64,000 nt of DNA from Allostella vacuolata. Lineage in GTDB: Bacteria; Pseudomonadota; Alphaproteobacteria; ATCC43930; Allostellaceae. The notes under the pieces are model-generated. The model ran no database searches. It saw nothing but the letters and a program-made list of their open reading frames with translations, and was not told the DNA's origin. The translations under genes and the position numbers were made by a program. This document shows positions 8,423-17,154 of this stretch, one piece after another (positions within the stretch are counted from its first letter, which is position 1; each line of letters starts with the position of its first letter). Location: contig AP019702.1 in the NCBI GenBank assembly GCA_006739055.1, positions 5,481,388 to 5,545,387 of the forward strand, written 5' to 3'.

Positions 8423-8809
8423 TCAGTCGCGGCCCGCTGAGCCGCGATCGTCGCCGGGCCCCGGAACCGCTTTCGTCTCCGACGGGTCGGAGGGCGGCGT
8501 GCCCGAAACCATCCCCATCCTCTCAACCAGCCGCCAGACGTTCAATGCCCCGGCAGCCGAGCCAAGAAAGAAAAACAGCACCAGGAACAGCGGCGAGGTC
8601 TCGAACGTGCGGTCGAGGAACCAGCCGATGCCCACTCCGACGACCAGCGCCGATACGAGATCGACCCCGATGCGAAAAGCCCAACCGAGGGAGGATCGCG
8701 ACTGTCCCACGGCCGGTTCCGCGTTCCCGTTCAGCCCCTGTCGGGTGCGAGCCTTTGCCAGGCGATCGCCCAACTCCTTCAGCGGCTGGGAACGTCGGGG
8801 TTCGGTCAT
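8423..8809 (-). CDS. atpI: AtpI/AtpZ-type F0F1 ATP synthase assembly protein
   Basis: A 128-residue small membrane protein at the head of the F0 operon. Two membrane helices (IGVDLVSALVVGVGIGWFLDR and SPLFLVLFFFLGSAAGALNVWRLV) match the PF09527 family of small ATP-synthase-associated proteins, which assist c-ring assembly and possibly Mg2+ supply. The N-terminus is hydrophilic and basic. I chose the ATG at 8809 (MTEPRRSQP); the frame continues upstream without family resemblance. The operon promoter is expected in the 190 bases upstream, but I could not fix it. Confidence 0.85.
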   Translation of the reverse strand: MTEPRRSQPLKELGDRLAKARTRQGLNGNAEPAVGQSRSSLGWAFRIGVDLVSALVVGVGIGWFLDRTFETSPLFLVLFFFLGSAAGALNVWRLVERMGMVSGTPPSDPSETKAVPGPGDDRGSAGRD

Positions 8810-9002
8810 GGAAGACGGCGCAACCACCCCTCTCTCCGGCAAGGGAAAATCCCCCGCCGAGGCGCGCGGACACTAGGGACGGGGGTTTTTCCTGTCAAGC
8901 GCCAAAACCAGGCCGGCAAGCGCTTGAAAGGATGGAGACAAGAGCCCTTTCAGGCACTTGATCCGGTGGCGCGGCAGCAGGTCGCAGCGGCCTCGGCGCG
9001 CT

Positions 9003-12000
9003 TCAGCCGGTCTGCCGGATGCGCTCGGCCGCCTGGAGGTCGACGGAAACCAGCTGCGAGACCCCGCGCTCGACCATGGTCACGCCGAACAGCCGATCCA
9101 TCCGCGCCATGGTGATGCGGTGGTGGGTAATGATGAGGAAACGCGTTCCCGTCAGCCCGGCGACCCGGGCGACCAGCGCGCAGAAGCGGTCGACATTGGC
9201 ATCGTCCAGCGGCGCGTCGACCTCGTCCAGCACGCAGATCGGCGACGGGTTGGTCTGGAAGACCGCGAACAGGAGCGCCAGCGCGGTCAGGGCCTGCTCG
9301 CCGCCCGACAGCAGCGACATGACCTGGAGCTTCTTGCCGGGCGGGCTCGCCATGATCTCGAGCCCGGCTTCCAGCGGGTCCTCCGCGTCGGTCATGGCGA
9401 GGTGCGCCCGGCCGCCGCCGAACAGGCCGACGAACAGTTCCTGGAAATGGGCGTTGACCTTGTCGAACGATCCCAGCAGGCGCTCCCGGCCTTCCTTGTT
9501 GAGGGCCGAGATCCCCTGGCGCAGGCGCTGGATCGCGCCGGTCAGGTCAGCGCGCTCGTGGATCAGGCCCTGGATCCGCGTCTCCAGCTCGGATGCCTCC
9601 TGCTCGGCCATCAGGTTGACCGGGCCGATCGATTCCCGTTCGCGCAGCAGCCGCTCCAGGCGGCGCTCGATCTCGCCGGCCTCGGACCCGGGGGCATCGG
9701 ACTTCGCCGGTTCGGGCGACAGCTCGGCCAGCGCCGGCAGGTCTTCCGGCGCGGCTTCGACCCGCTCCTTGATGCGGGCGAGCAGGGTCAGCCGGGCGTG
9801 GACGGCCTGCTCCGATGCCGCCTCCGCCCGGACCCGCTCCTCTCGGGCCGTGGCGAGCGCGCCATCGGCGGACTTCTGGTGGCGCTGCGCGTCGGCATGC
9901 TCCGCCTCGGCGGAGGCCAGGGCCTGGGCCGCATCCGTCCGCGCCGCATCCGCCTCCGCCGTGCGTGCCAGCAGGGCGGACCGGTCGCGGGCGATTTCCG
10001 CCGGTCGCGCCGCCAGAGCCGTCTCTTCGGCCATGGCCGCTTCGGTGCGTTCGGCCAGGACCTGCAACTGGCCCGCCGCGCCCTCGCTGCGGCCGGCCCA
10101 CGTGCCGCGCTCGGATTCGATCCGAGCCAGCCTCTCCCGCCGGGCGGCGGCCTCCCGCAGTAGCCGGTCATGGGTGCTCTGCCGCTCCGCCTGGAGGAGC
10201 CGGAGCTCCGACAGGCGGGTCCTCAGGCGCTCGGTCTCCTCGCGGCCCGCCCGGGAGTCCGGCAGGGCCGATCGCTCTCCGGCAAGCGCGTCGACGGCAG
10301 CCTGGGCCTCGGCCGTTTCGACGGTGATCCGCTCCAGGCGTGCCGCCACCGCCGACAGGCGGCTGGCCATCTGGGCGGCTTCGCGCTCCAGCGTCGCCAG
10401 CCGGTCGCGGGTGCGGGCGAACGCCGACAGGGCAGCCGACTGCGCATCGCGGGCGGCGCGCTCCACCTTCTGCGCCTCGGCGCGGGCGGCATCGGCAGCG
10501 GCGGATTCCCGGCGCAGCCGCTGGGCGGTCGCATCGGCATCCTGGAAGAGCCGCGAGACCTCGGCCAGCCGGTTGCGCTGGCTGAGGCGCTGGGCAGCGG
10601 CCGAGGGCGCGCCGGCCGAGATCGCGACCCCGTCCCAGCGCCACAGGTCGCCCGCCCGGGTGACCAGCCGCTGCCCCGGCCACAGCCGCGGCGCCAGGCG
10701 GGCGCCGGCCGCCCGGTCGGCGACGACGCCGATCTGGTCCAGGCGGCGGGCGAGCGCGGGCGGGCCCGATACATGGTCGGACAGCGCCTCCACCTCCGTC
10801 GGCAGCGGTGCCGGGACGGGGTAGGGCGGATAGGCGGTCCAGCGAGCGGCGCCGATGCCCTCCGCAGGGATCTCCAGATCGTCGCCCAGCGCGGCGCCGA
10901 GGGCGGTCTCGTAGCCGGCATCGACGGTCATGGAATCGACGATCGGCGGCCCGCCCGGCGTCACCCGGGTCAGCATGCGCTCGAGTGCAGTGCGCTCGGC
11001 ATTGAACTCCGTCCGCTTGCCTTCCGCGGCCCGCAACGCGGCGGCAGCGGCCGACTGCGCGGCCTCGGTCGCGCCGCGCGCCGCCTCGGCCTGCGCGGCC
11101 TTGTCGCGGGACTGGGCCACCAGGGCTTCCGCCTCTGCGACCGCGTGCCGGGCGGCGGCCATGTCGGCTTCGGCGACGGCCGAGGCCGCCCACTGCGAAC
11201 GCTCCCGCGCCGCCGCCTCGCCTTCCCGTCGCAATCGGGCCAGGCGGTCGGTGGCGGTCGCGACCTGGCGGTCGAGGGCGATGCGCCTTGCATCCTCGGC
11301 GGCCGTCCGCTGCGTCGCCTCGGTCACAAGGCGATCCTGCTCGGCCACCGCCTCCTTGGTTTCGCGCAGCGCCGCCAGGGCCGCCTCGGCCAGTTCGGCC
11401 TCGCCCGAGCGGGCGGCCTGGAGGTCGGCCGTCTCGGCGTCGAGCCGGCCGATCGCCGCCATCGCGTCGGCCGCGAAGCCGCGCTCGCGGCGCTCGTCGG
11501 CCGCCAGCTGGGTCAGGCGCTCGGCCAGTTGTGCGCGGGTCGCGGCGACCCGTGCCTCCTCGGCGTCAAGTGCCTGGCGGGCCAGCGCCAGCTGCTGCAA
11601 GGCGGCCGTCGTCTCGGCAGCCCGTTCGCGCAGCGCCGGCAGGGCCTCGCCGGCCGCCTCTTCGCGACGGGCCGCGAGGCCCGCGGTCTCGACGCGCTCC
11701 GCCACGATGCGGGTCGCCGCGTCCAGGGCCGCGGCGGCAGCCGTCTCGGCGGCCGTCGCCGCCTGCCATTGGAGATGCAGCAGCAGGGCCTCGGTACGGC
11801 GGATCTGCTCGCCCACCTTGCGGTAGCGGGTCGCCTGGCGCGCCTGCCGGCGCAGCTGCTCCAGCTGGCCCTCCAGCGTGACGATGACGTCGTCGAGCCG
11901 GGTCAGGTTCTGCTCGGCGGCGCGCAGGCGCAACTCCGCCTCATGCTTGCGGGCGTGCAGGCCGGCAATGCCGGCCGCCTCTTCCAGCAGGCCGCGCCGC

Positions 12001-12557
12001 TCCTCGGGCTTGGCGTTGATGATCGCGCCGACCCGCCCCTGGCTGACCAGGCTCGCTGACTGCGGACCCGTGCCGAGGTCGGCGAACAGGGTCTGGACGT
12101 CGCGCTGGCGCGTCTCGCGGCCGTTGAGCCGGTAGAGCGAGCCGCCGCCGCGCTCGATCCGGCGGGTCACCTCGATCTCCGGCACTTCGGCCAGCATCCC
12201 CGGCCCGGCGCGGGCCGAGTTGTCGAGCAGCACCGTCACCTCGGCGAGGTTGCGGGCGGGCTTGGTGGTGGTGCCGCCGAAGATGAGGTCGTCCATCTCG
12301 CCGCCGCGCATGCGACGGGCCGAGTTCTCGCCCATCACCCAGCGCAGCGCCTCGACCAGGTTCGATTTGCCGCAGCCGTTGGGGCCGACGATGCCGGTCA
12401 TCCCCGGCTCGATCCACAGCTCGGTCGGGTCGACGAAGGACTTGAACCCCGCCAGCCGCAGCTTCGCGAACTGGACCGCCGCGCGCACGCCGTCGGGAGC
12501 GGCCGGGTTTCCGGGCGCTTCCTCTGGCCCGCCGCCGGCGATGCCGCCGTCCGCCAT
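9003..12557 (-). CDS. smc: chromosome segregation protein SMC
   Basis: SMC forms a ring-shaped ATPase dimer that, with ScpAB, compacts and separates sister chromosomes. The 1184-residue protein has the full layout. The N-terminal ATPase part has Walker A GPNGCGKSNL and the opening LRLAGFKSFVDPTEL. Two very long Ala/Arg/Glu-rich coiled coils flank a hinge (around GGPPIVDSMTVDAGYETALGAALG). The C-terminal part has the signature LSGGEQALTALALLFA and Walker B VLDEVDAPLDD. About 20 residues precede the usual start, so the true start could be a GTG at 12488. It follows the DsbA-like gene by 34 bases on the same strand. Confidence 0.96.
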   Translation of the reverse strand: MADGGIAGGGPEEAPGNPAAPDGVRAAVQFAKLRLAGFKSFVDPTELWIEPGMTGIVGPNGCGKSNLVEALRWVMGENSARRMRGGEMDDLIFGGTTTKPARNLAEVTVLLDNSARAGPGMLAEVPEIEVTRRIERGGGSLYRLNGRETRQRDVQTLFADLGTGPQSASLVSQGRVGAIINAKPEERRGLLEEAAGIAGLHARKHEAELRLRAAEQNLTRLDDVIVTLEGQLEQLRRQARQATRYRKVGEQIRRTEALLLHLQWQAATAAETAAAAALDAATRIVAERVETAGLAARREEAAGEALPALRERAAETTAALQQLALARQALDAEEARVAATRAQLAERLTQLAADERRERGFAADAMAAIGRLDAETADLQAARSGEAELAEAALAALRETKEAVAEQDRLVTEATQRTAAEDARRIALDRQVATATDRLARLRREGEAAARERSQWAASAVAEADMAAARHAVAEAEALVAQSRDKAAQAEAARGATEAAQSAAAAALRAAEGKRTEFNAERTALERMLTRVTPGGPPIVDSMTVDAGYETALGAALGDDLEIPAEGIGAARWTAYPPYPVPAPLPTEVEALSDHVSGPPALARRLDQIGVVADRAAGARLAPRLWPGQRLVTRAGDLWRWDGVAISAGAPSAAAQRLSQRNRLAEVSRLFQDADATAQRLRRESAAADAARAEAQKVERAARDAQSAALSAFARTRDRLATLEREAAQMASRLSAVAARLERITVETAEAQAAVDALAGERSALPDSRAGREETERLRTRLSELRLLQAERQSTHDRLLREAAARRERLARIESERGTWAGRSEGAAGQLQVLAERTEAAMAEETALAARPAEIARDRSALLARTAEADAARTDAAQALASAEAEHADAQRHQKSADGALATAREERVRAEAASEQAVHARLTLLARIKERVEAAPEDLPALAELSPEPAKSDAPGSEAGEIERRLERLLRERESIGPVNLMAEQEASELETRIQGLIHERADLTGAIQRLRQGISALNKEGRERLLGSFDKVNAHFQELFVGLFGGGRAHLAMTDAEDPLEAGLEIMASPPGKKLQVMSLLSGGEQALTALALLFAVFQTNPSPICVLDEVDAPLDDANVDRFCALVARVAGLTGTRFLIITHHRITMARMDRLFGVTMVERGVSQLVSVDLQAAERIRQTG

Positions 12558-12591
12558 GGAGGACCAGGCCCCCGAGATCAGCCTCCCCCGA

Positions 12592-13212
12592 TCAGCCGCC
12601 GGGCGAGACCTTCTTGAGGACCCGGTCGAGCTCCTCGTACGAGGCCGCGCCGCGGAACAGCTCGCCCTGGATCACGAAGCTCGGCGTCGCCTCGATCCGG
12701 TATTGCTGCTGCCCCTCGAAGGCGCGCGCGAGCACGCCCTTCTGCAGCTCCTCGTTCTTCATGCAGGCGTCGAACGCGTCCTGCGGCAGGCCGGAAAGGC
12801 GGCCGACGCCGGCCAGCGCCGCCAGCGGGTCGCGGGCCCGCGACCACCCGTCCTGGTTCTTGAACAGGACGTCGACGACCGGGAAGTAGCGCTCCTGGGG
12901 CAGGCAGCGCGCCATCATCGCGGCGCGCAGCGCCAGCCCGTCCAATGGGAAGTCACGGAACACCAGCTTCGCCTTGCCGGTATCCAGCCAGTTCTCCTTG
13001 AGCTTGGGCAGCGTGTCCTTGTGGAAGGCCGCACAATGCACGCAGGTGAGGGAGGCGTACTCGACGATGGTGATCGGCGCATCGGCCCGGCCGATCGTCC
13101 GGTCGGCCAGCATCGCCTCCGTCCCGGTGCCCTGGGCGCGTGCGACGGCGGCCGGCAAGGCCAGGGCGACAACCAGCACGCAGAACCGCACCACCACTGC
13201 AAATCGCGGCAA
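12592..13212 (-). CDS. periplasmic DsbA-like thiol-disulphide oxidoreductase
   Basis: 206 residues with a clear signal peptide (VVVRFCVLVVALALPAAVARA). A thioredoxin-fold domain of the Thioredoxin_4/DsbA type follows, with active site CVHC in YASLTCVHCAAFHKD and the cis-Pro region ATPSFVIQGELFRG near the end. It probably moves disulphides between exported proteins. It is immediately upstream of smc and downstream of the DUF721 gene, a gene order seen in other alphaproteobacteria. TATATT and TATATG elements about 35-45 bases upstream of the start could be its -10 region. Confidence 0.88.
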   Translation of the reverse strand: MPRFAVVVRFCVLVVALALPAAVARAQGTGTEAMLADRTIGRADAPITIVEYASLTCVHCAAFHKDTLPKLKENWLDTGKAKLVFRDFPLDGLALRAAMMARCLPQERYFPVVDVLFKNQDGWSRARDPLAALAGVGRLSGLPQDAFDACMKNEELQKGVLARAFEGQQQYRIEATPSFVIQGELFRGAASYEELDRVLKKVSPGG

Positions 13213-13237
13213 AGCTTCCTCCGATCCACGACATATA

Positions 13238-13251
13238 GCGGCGGAATATAG
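13238..13251 (-). repeat. 14-bp inverted repeat, left copy
   Basis: On the minus strand this reads CTATATTCCGCCGC and lies in the leader of the DsbA-like gene. A perfect opposite-strand copy lies at 13900-13913 in front of mutY. The two copies enclose the DUF721 gene. The TATATT core looks like a -10 promoter element, so the pair may simply be related promoters. Confidence 0.5.
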
Positions 13252-13284
13252 GGCCGGCCCCAGGGCGAGGCAACCGACGGCGGC

Positions 13285-13848
13285 TTAACGCCGCTGGTCG
13301 GCGGCACGGCGCAGCATGGCGGCACCCAGGTCCGCCAAGGCGACGTTGAGCTCGGCGCTGGTTCCGCCCTGGATGTCCGGCCGGGCGATGTCGGTCCGCT
13401 CGGGCGGCGGCCGCGCCGGCCTGGGCGGCATCGGCCCCTGGCGCAGCGTCATCCGCGCCACCGCCCGGAAGCCGAAATGCGCGTTGATCCGCTCGACGAT
13501 GCGGTGGGAGAGATGCTGGACCTCCAGCGCCCAGGCGGACTCGACCCGCAGGTGAAGCGTGCCGTCGCGGCGCTGTCCGGCGGGGAAGGCCAGGCGCTCG
13601 GGCAGGGTATGGTCGGCCAGCGGCTGGCCGACGATGGTGCGCCAGTCGGTCAGGATCGCCGCCACCGCGAAGCCGTAGCGGGTGAAGACCGGCCGGGCCA
13701 GCACGGGCACCATGCGCCCGAGCGGCGCCAAGCCGGCCGACGCCCTGGTGTCGCGGGGCGCCCTCGCATCAGTGGAAGCCTTGGCCGCCCGAGCGGCTTC
13801 CGCATCCCGAGGCGGCTTGGCGTCATTGATGGGTCGCGCGTCCTTCAT
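13285..13848 (-). CDS. DUF721 protein, DciA-like
   Basis: 187 residues. The first 45 are a disordered, charged Ala/Arg/Asp tail (repeated DAR and DA motifs). The DUF721 domain follows: VAAILTDWRTIVGQPLADHT, then LHLRVESAWALEVQHLSHRIVERINAHFG. This domain defines DciA, which loads the replicative helicase DnaB in many bacteria lacking DnaC. I infer the same here from the domain alone. The gene is divergent from mutY and upstream of the DsbA-like gene and smc. Confidence 0.8.
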   Translation of the reverse strand: MKDARPINDAKPPRDAEAARAAKASTDARAPRDTRASAGLAPLGRMVPVLARPVFTRYGFAVAAILTDWRTIVGQPLADHTLPERLAFPAGQRRDGTLHLRVESAWALEVQHLSHRIVERINAHFGFRAVARMTLRQGPMPPRPARPPPERTDIARPDIQGGTSAELNVALADLGAAMLRRAADQRR

Positions 13849-13899
13849 CCGCTCATCCTTCGCCGGGCGCGAATCCCTGCCGGACCGAGTCCACGCACA

Positions 13900-13913
13900 C
13901 TATATTCCGCCGC
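13900..13913 (+). repeat. 14-bp inverted repeat, right copy
   Basis: CTATATTCCGCCGC ending one base before the mutY ATG at 13915; the partner is at 13238-13251 on the other strand. Being so close to the start codon, it is more likely part of the leader than a -10 box for mutY. Confidence 0.45.
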
Positions 13914-13914
13914 C

Positions 13915-14982
13915 ATGCCGACCGGACCAGCACCATCGACCGAAATCTCTCCGCTGCTGCTGGACTGGTACGACCGGCACCGGCGGGTCCTGCCCTGGCG
14001 CGCCCTGCCGGGAGGCGTCAGCGACCCCTACCGCGTGTGGGTCAGCGAAGTGATGCTGCAACAGACGACCGCAGCCTCCGTCGCCAACGCCTTCGAGGGC
14101 TTCCTCGCCCGGTTCCCGACCGTAGAGGCCCTGGCAGCGGCCCCGGTGGAGCGGGTCCTCCATGCCTGGCAGGGCTTCGGCTACTATGCCCGGGCACGCA
14201 ACCTGCATCGCGCGGCCCAGGCGGTCGTCGCCGCGGGCGGCAGATTCCCGGATACCGAAGACGGATTGCGAGCGCTGCCTGGCGTGGGCGCCTATATCGC
14301 GGCCGCGGTCGCGGCCATCGCCTTCGACCGCCCGGCCGTCGTGGTGGATGCGAACGTCGAGCGGGTGGTGGCCCGGCTCTTCGCCATCCGTACCCCGCTG
14401 CCGGCCGCCAAGGCGGAGATCCGCGCCGCCGCCGCCCTCCTGACTCCGACCACGCGCGGCGGCGACCACGCCCAGGCGATGATGGACCTGGGGGCAGCGG
14501 TCTGCGTCCCGCGGGCGCCGCGCTGCATGATGTGTCCGCTGGCGATCCACTGTCGCGGCCGGCAGGAGGGGGTTGCTGCCGACCTGCCGGCGAAGGCGCC
14601 CAAGCCCGCCAAACCGGTCCGCCACGGGGTCGGCTTCTGGGTGGTGGCCCCCGACGGCTCGATCCTGCTGCGGCAGCGCCCCGAGCGGGGCCTGCTCGGC
14701 GGGATGACCGGGGTGCCGACGACGGATTTCCGCGACGCGCCCTGGACCACGACCGAAGCGAATCATGCCGCCCCCGTGCCCGCGGCCTGGCAGCCGATCG
14801 CGGGAAAGGTCGTCCATGTCTTCACCCACTTCGCCCTGGAGCTGACGCTGGTCAGCGCCAGGGTCCGCCGCGCCGACCCGGCGGCCGGCACCTGGTCGAC
14901 GATCGAGGGGCTGGGCGACCATGCCCTGCCGACGCTGATGAAGAAGGTGGTCCGGCACGCCCTTGCCGGACGCCGCGACTAA
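13915..14982 (+). CDS. mutY: A/G-specific adenine DNA glycosylase MutY
   Basis: MutY removes adenine mispaired with 8-oxoguanine. The 355-residue protein has the catalytic Glu45 (VWVSEVMLQQT), the helix-hairpin-helix LPGVGAYIAA at 121-130 and the catalytic Asp145 (VVVDANVERV). The [4Fe-4S] cysteines C197, C204, C207 and C213 have the exact C-x6-C-x2-C-x5-C spacing. The C-terminal NUDIX-like 8-oxoG recognition domain is present (GFWVVAPDGSILLRQRPERG). The last four bases overlap the convergent NUDIX hydrolase gene. Confidence 0.96.
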   Translation: MPTGPAPSTEISPLLLDWYDRHRRVLPWRALPGGVSDPYRVWVSEVMLQQTTAASVANAFEGFLARFPTVEALAAAPVERVLHAWQGFGYYARARNLHRAAQAVVAAGGRFPDTEDGLRALPGVGAYIAAAVAAIAFDRPAVVVDANVERVVARLFAIRTPLPAAKAEIRAAAALLTPTTRGGDHAQAMMDLGAAVCVPRAPRCMMCPLAIHCRGRQEGVAADLPAKAPKPAKPVRHGVGFWVVAPDGSILLRQRPERGLLGGMTGVPTTDFRDAPWTTTEANHAAPVPAAWQPIAGKVVHVFTHFALELTLVSARVRRADPAAGTWSTIEGLGDHALPTLMKKVVRHALAGRRD

Positions 14983-15596
14983 GGCGGCCCGAGCGCGGCC
15001 TGCAGGCCCGCCGGCAGCGAGCCGTCGCGCCAGCGCAGCTCCACCGCCTGGAGCGTGGCGACGCTGAGGGCGTCCCGGATCTGGCCCGCGCGTACCATGG
15101 CGAACGCCTCGACCAGCGGCAGGCGACGGAGCTGCAACTGCTCGGTCGGCTCCGGCGTCGCCATGCCCTGGGTCAGGTTCCACGCCAGATACGCATAGGA
15201 GCGTTCGTCCGAGACGGAATTGGACAGCTCCATCTCCTGGACCAGCGCCCAGTCGGCGGCGACCAGCCCGGTCTCTTCCGCCAGTTCGCGCATCGCCGAC
15301 TCGAGCGGCGGCGCGCCATGGGGTCCGCCGCCCTCCGGGATTTCCCAGCAATAGGCGCCGAGCGGGAAACGGAACTGGCCGACCAGCCAGGTGCATCCCT
15401 CGCCGTCCACCGGGACCACGCCGATCGCCAGGTTCTTGTAGTGGACGGTGCCGTAGATGCCGGGCGTGCCGGCGGGCGTCAGCACCTCGTGGTGCGTCAC
15501 CCGGATCCAGCGATTGTCGTATCGGACTTCGGTCTGCCGGACGGTCCAGGGATTCGCTTCGCTCACGACGACGCCGGGGCCTGGCGCCCCGGTCAT
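14979..15596 (-). CDS. NUDIX hydrolase, ADP-ribose pyrophosphatase-like
   Basis: 205 residues with a NUDIX box: the GGGPHGAPPLESAMRELAEETGL segment carries the G-x5-E-x7-REUxEExGU pattern. The N-terminal strand TVRQTEVRYDNRWIRVTHHEVLTPAG resembles NUDIX enzymes that cleave nucleoside diphosphate sugars. The exact substrate is not determinable. Its ATG (15594-15596) overlaps the sspB stop by 3 bases, so the two are co-translated. Confidence 0.88.
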   Translation of the reverse strand: MTGAPGPGVVVSEANPWTVRQTEVRYDNRWIRVTHHEVLTPAGTPGIYGTVHYKNLAIGVVPVDGEGCTWLVGQFRFPLGAYCWEIPEGGGPHGAPPLESAMRELAEETGLVAADWALVQEMELSNSVSDERSYAYLAWNLTQGMATPEPTEQLQLRRLPLVEAFAMVRAGQIRDALSVATLQAVELRWRDGSLPAGLQAALGPP

Positions 15597-16141
15597 TTCT
15601 TGCGGAAAGCGTCGAGCGTCACGACCTCGCCGCTCTTGGCGGCGGGCTTCTCCGCCTGGCCGTCCTCGGCCGGCGTATCGCCAGCCGGGGCCGGCACGGG
15701 AAGGGCATGCATCTTCGCGCTGGTCGGGGCCTCGCCCTTCGGCTTGGCTTCGATCCGCGGCTTGGCCGCGCCGTCGGCCGCGGCCGGGCGGGCCTCGAAC
15801 TGCAGGCCGAAGCTGACCGAGGGGTCGGCGAAGCCGGTCAGCGCCGGCCACGGCACCACCAGGCGTTCATGGATGTCGCGGAAGCTGAGGGTGACCGCCA
15901 GCCGGTCGTCATCCACCTCCAGCCCCCAGTACTGGTGCTGGAGGACGATGGTGATCTCCTCGGGATACTGCTCCCGGAGATAGTCCGGAATCTCGACCCC
16001 GGGAAAGTCGGTGCGGAAGCTGATGTAGAAATGGTGAGAGCCGGGGATCCCGCGCTCGGCGGTGCGTTCCAGGACCTTGCGCACGATGCCGCGAAGGGCG
16101 GCGTCCATCAGCGCCGGATAGTTGAAATGGTCTTTCGCCAT
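15593..16141 (-). CDS. sspB: SspB, ClpXP adaptor for SsrA-tagged proteins (alpha type)
   Basis: SspB tethers SsrA-tagged polypeptides to the ClpXP protease. The 182-residue protein has the conserved N-terminal fold (FNYPALMDAALRGIVRKVL, HHFYISFRTDFPGVEIPDYL, ITIVLQHQYWGLEV, FADPSVSFGLQF). A proline/alanine-rich linker follows, then a C-terminal ClpX-binding tail VVTLDAFRKK at residues 173-182. The tmRNA gene that makes its substrate tag lies directly upstream on the same strand (16200-16470), so tag and adaptor may be co-expressed. Confidence 0.93.
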   Translation of the reverse strand: MAKDHFNYPALMDAALRGIVRKVLERTAERGIPGSHHFYISFRTDFPGVEIPDYLREQYPEEITIVLQHQYWGLEVDDDRLAVTLSFRDIHERLVVPWPALTGFADPSVSFGLQFEARPAAADGAAKPRIEAKPKGEAPTSAKMHALPVPAPAGDTPAEDGQAEKPAAKSGEVVTLDAFRKK

Positions 16142-16199
16142 GCGCTCCGGCTGTCCCTGGCTGCTTCACCACGGGCGATCCCGCGCGGAACGCCCGAAT

Positions 16200-16470
16200 T
16201 CAGTGGGGGGCTTCTGTTGCCCGGTGCCCCCCGAACCGCGCTTACCGGTTAGGCAGCGAGTGCGACCTTGTTGTCATTCGCACTTAGGAATTGACCCGAT
16301 AACGGCGGTATCATGCCGGGCAAAAGCAAACGCCTTTACTACGCGCGTCGATCCTGGTTCGCCCCCATCGGCCGGGGCCCGGAGGCCCTGGAAATTTGGT
16401 GGAGGCGCCGGGCACTGCCCCCGGGTCCGCTACGCCTATTCCGCGCACCATTTATCGCCATAGTCGGTTT
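16200..16470 (-). ncRNA. ssrA: two-piece (circularly permuted) tmRNA, ssrA
   Basis: Read on the minus strand, the acceptor piece comes first and ends in CGCCTCCACCA, with its CCA at 16397-16399. A spacer of about 30 bases (16367-16396) follows, then the coding piece beginning GGGGGCGAACC at 16366. The acceptor stem pairs 7 bp (GGGGGCG with CGCCTCC), including the tmRNA-typical third-position G:U. The T arm is CCGGG/CCCGG with loop GGCAGTG. The tag frame at 16281-16249 begins at resume codon GCG, encodes ANDNKVALAA and ends in TAA. A G/C stem (16227-16232 with 16205-16210) closes the coding piece. The outer ends are approximate. Permuted tmRNA is characteristic of alphaproteobacteria. Confidence 0.93.
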
Positions 16471-16482
16471 CCCGACAGGCCC

Positions 16483-16488
16483 AATATA
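16483..16488 (-). promoter_or_regulatory. putative -10 element for ssrA
   Basis: TATATT on the minus strand, about 15-20 bases upstream of a GTCGG-GAAA-CCGAC hairpin that precedes the tmRNA acceptor piece. No convincing -35 match was seen at the usual spacing, so this is tentative. Confidence 0.35.
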
Positions 16489-16532
16489 GGCTGCCGCGTG
16501 GTCCGGCACCAGGGGTCAGTCGCAGCGAAAAC

Positions 16533-17123
16533 CTACCGTCGCGCCTTGAGGGCCGCGGCCAGCGTGCCTTCGTCCAGATAGTCGAGCTCGCCGCCGACCG
16601 GCACCCCGTGGGCGAGGCGCGAGACGCGGACGCCCGAATCCGCCAGCCGGTCCGCGACATAGTGGGCGGTCGTCTGGCCGTCGACCGTGGCGTTCAGCGC
16701 CAGGACCACTTCCTCCACCCCCTCGGCCGGGACCCGGGCCGCCAGCCGGCCGATCGACAGGTCTTCCGGGCGGATGCCGTCCAGCGCCGACAGGAGGCCG
16801 CCCAGCACATGGTATTGGCCGCGAAAGGCGCCGGATCGCTCCATCGCCCAGAGATCGGCGACGTCGGCCACGACGCAGAGGATGGACCCGTCCCGGCGCG
16901 GGTCGCGGCACAGCGAGCAGGGGTCGACCGTGTCGAGGTTGCCGCACCGGCTGCAGGGGCGCACCTTCTGGGCCGCGTCCGCCATCGCCGCGGCCAGCGG
17001 CTCCATCACCAGCGCGCGCCGCTTCAGAAGGAAGAGCGCGGCACGGCGCGCCGACCGGGGGCCCAGGCCCGGCAGCTTCGAGAGCAGCAGGATGAGCCGC
17101 TCGATCTCCGGTCCGCCGGCCAT
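16533..17123 (-). CDS. recR: recombination mediator RecR
   Basis: RecR acts with RecO to load RecA on gapped DNA. The 196-residue protein has the helix-hairpin-helix region [21 protein letters not shown], the four-cysteine zinc finger [16 protein letters not shown], and the Toprim domain ([15 protein letters not shown] through [14 protein letters not shown]). It is 31 bases downstream of ybaB in the conserved dnaX-ybaB-recR order. Confidence 0.95.
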   Translation of the reverse strand: MAGGPEIERLILLLSKLPGLGPRSARRAALFLLKRRALVMEPLAAAMADAAQKVRPCSRCGNLDTVDPCSLCRDPRRDGSILCVVADVADLWAMERSGAFRGQYHVLGGLLSALDGIRPEDLSIGRLAARVPAEGVEEVVLALNATVDGQTTAHYVADRLADSGVRVSRLAHGVPVGGELDYLDEGTLAAALKARR

Positions 17124-17154
17124 CGCCCGTGCTGTCCGCCCTGCCTGCCCGGCT

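Noticed and set aside
10170-12059. 629-codon plus-strand frame
   Set aside because: Antisense to the coiled-coil part of smc; Gly/Leu/Arg-biased with no family resemblance.
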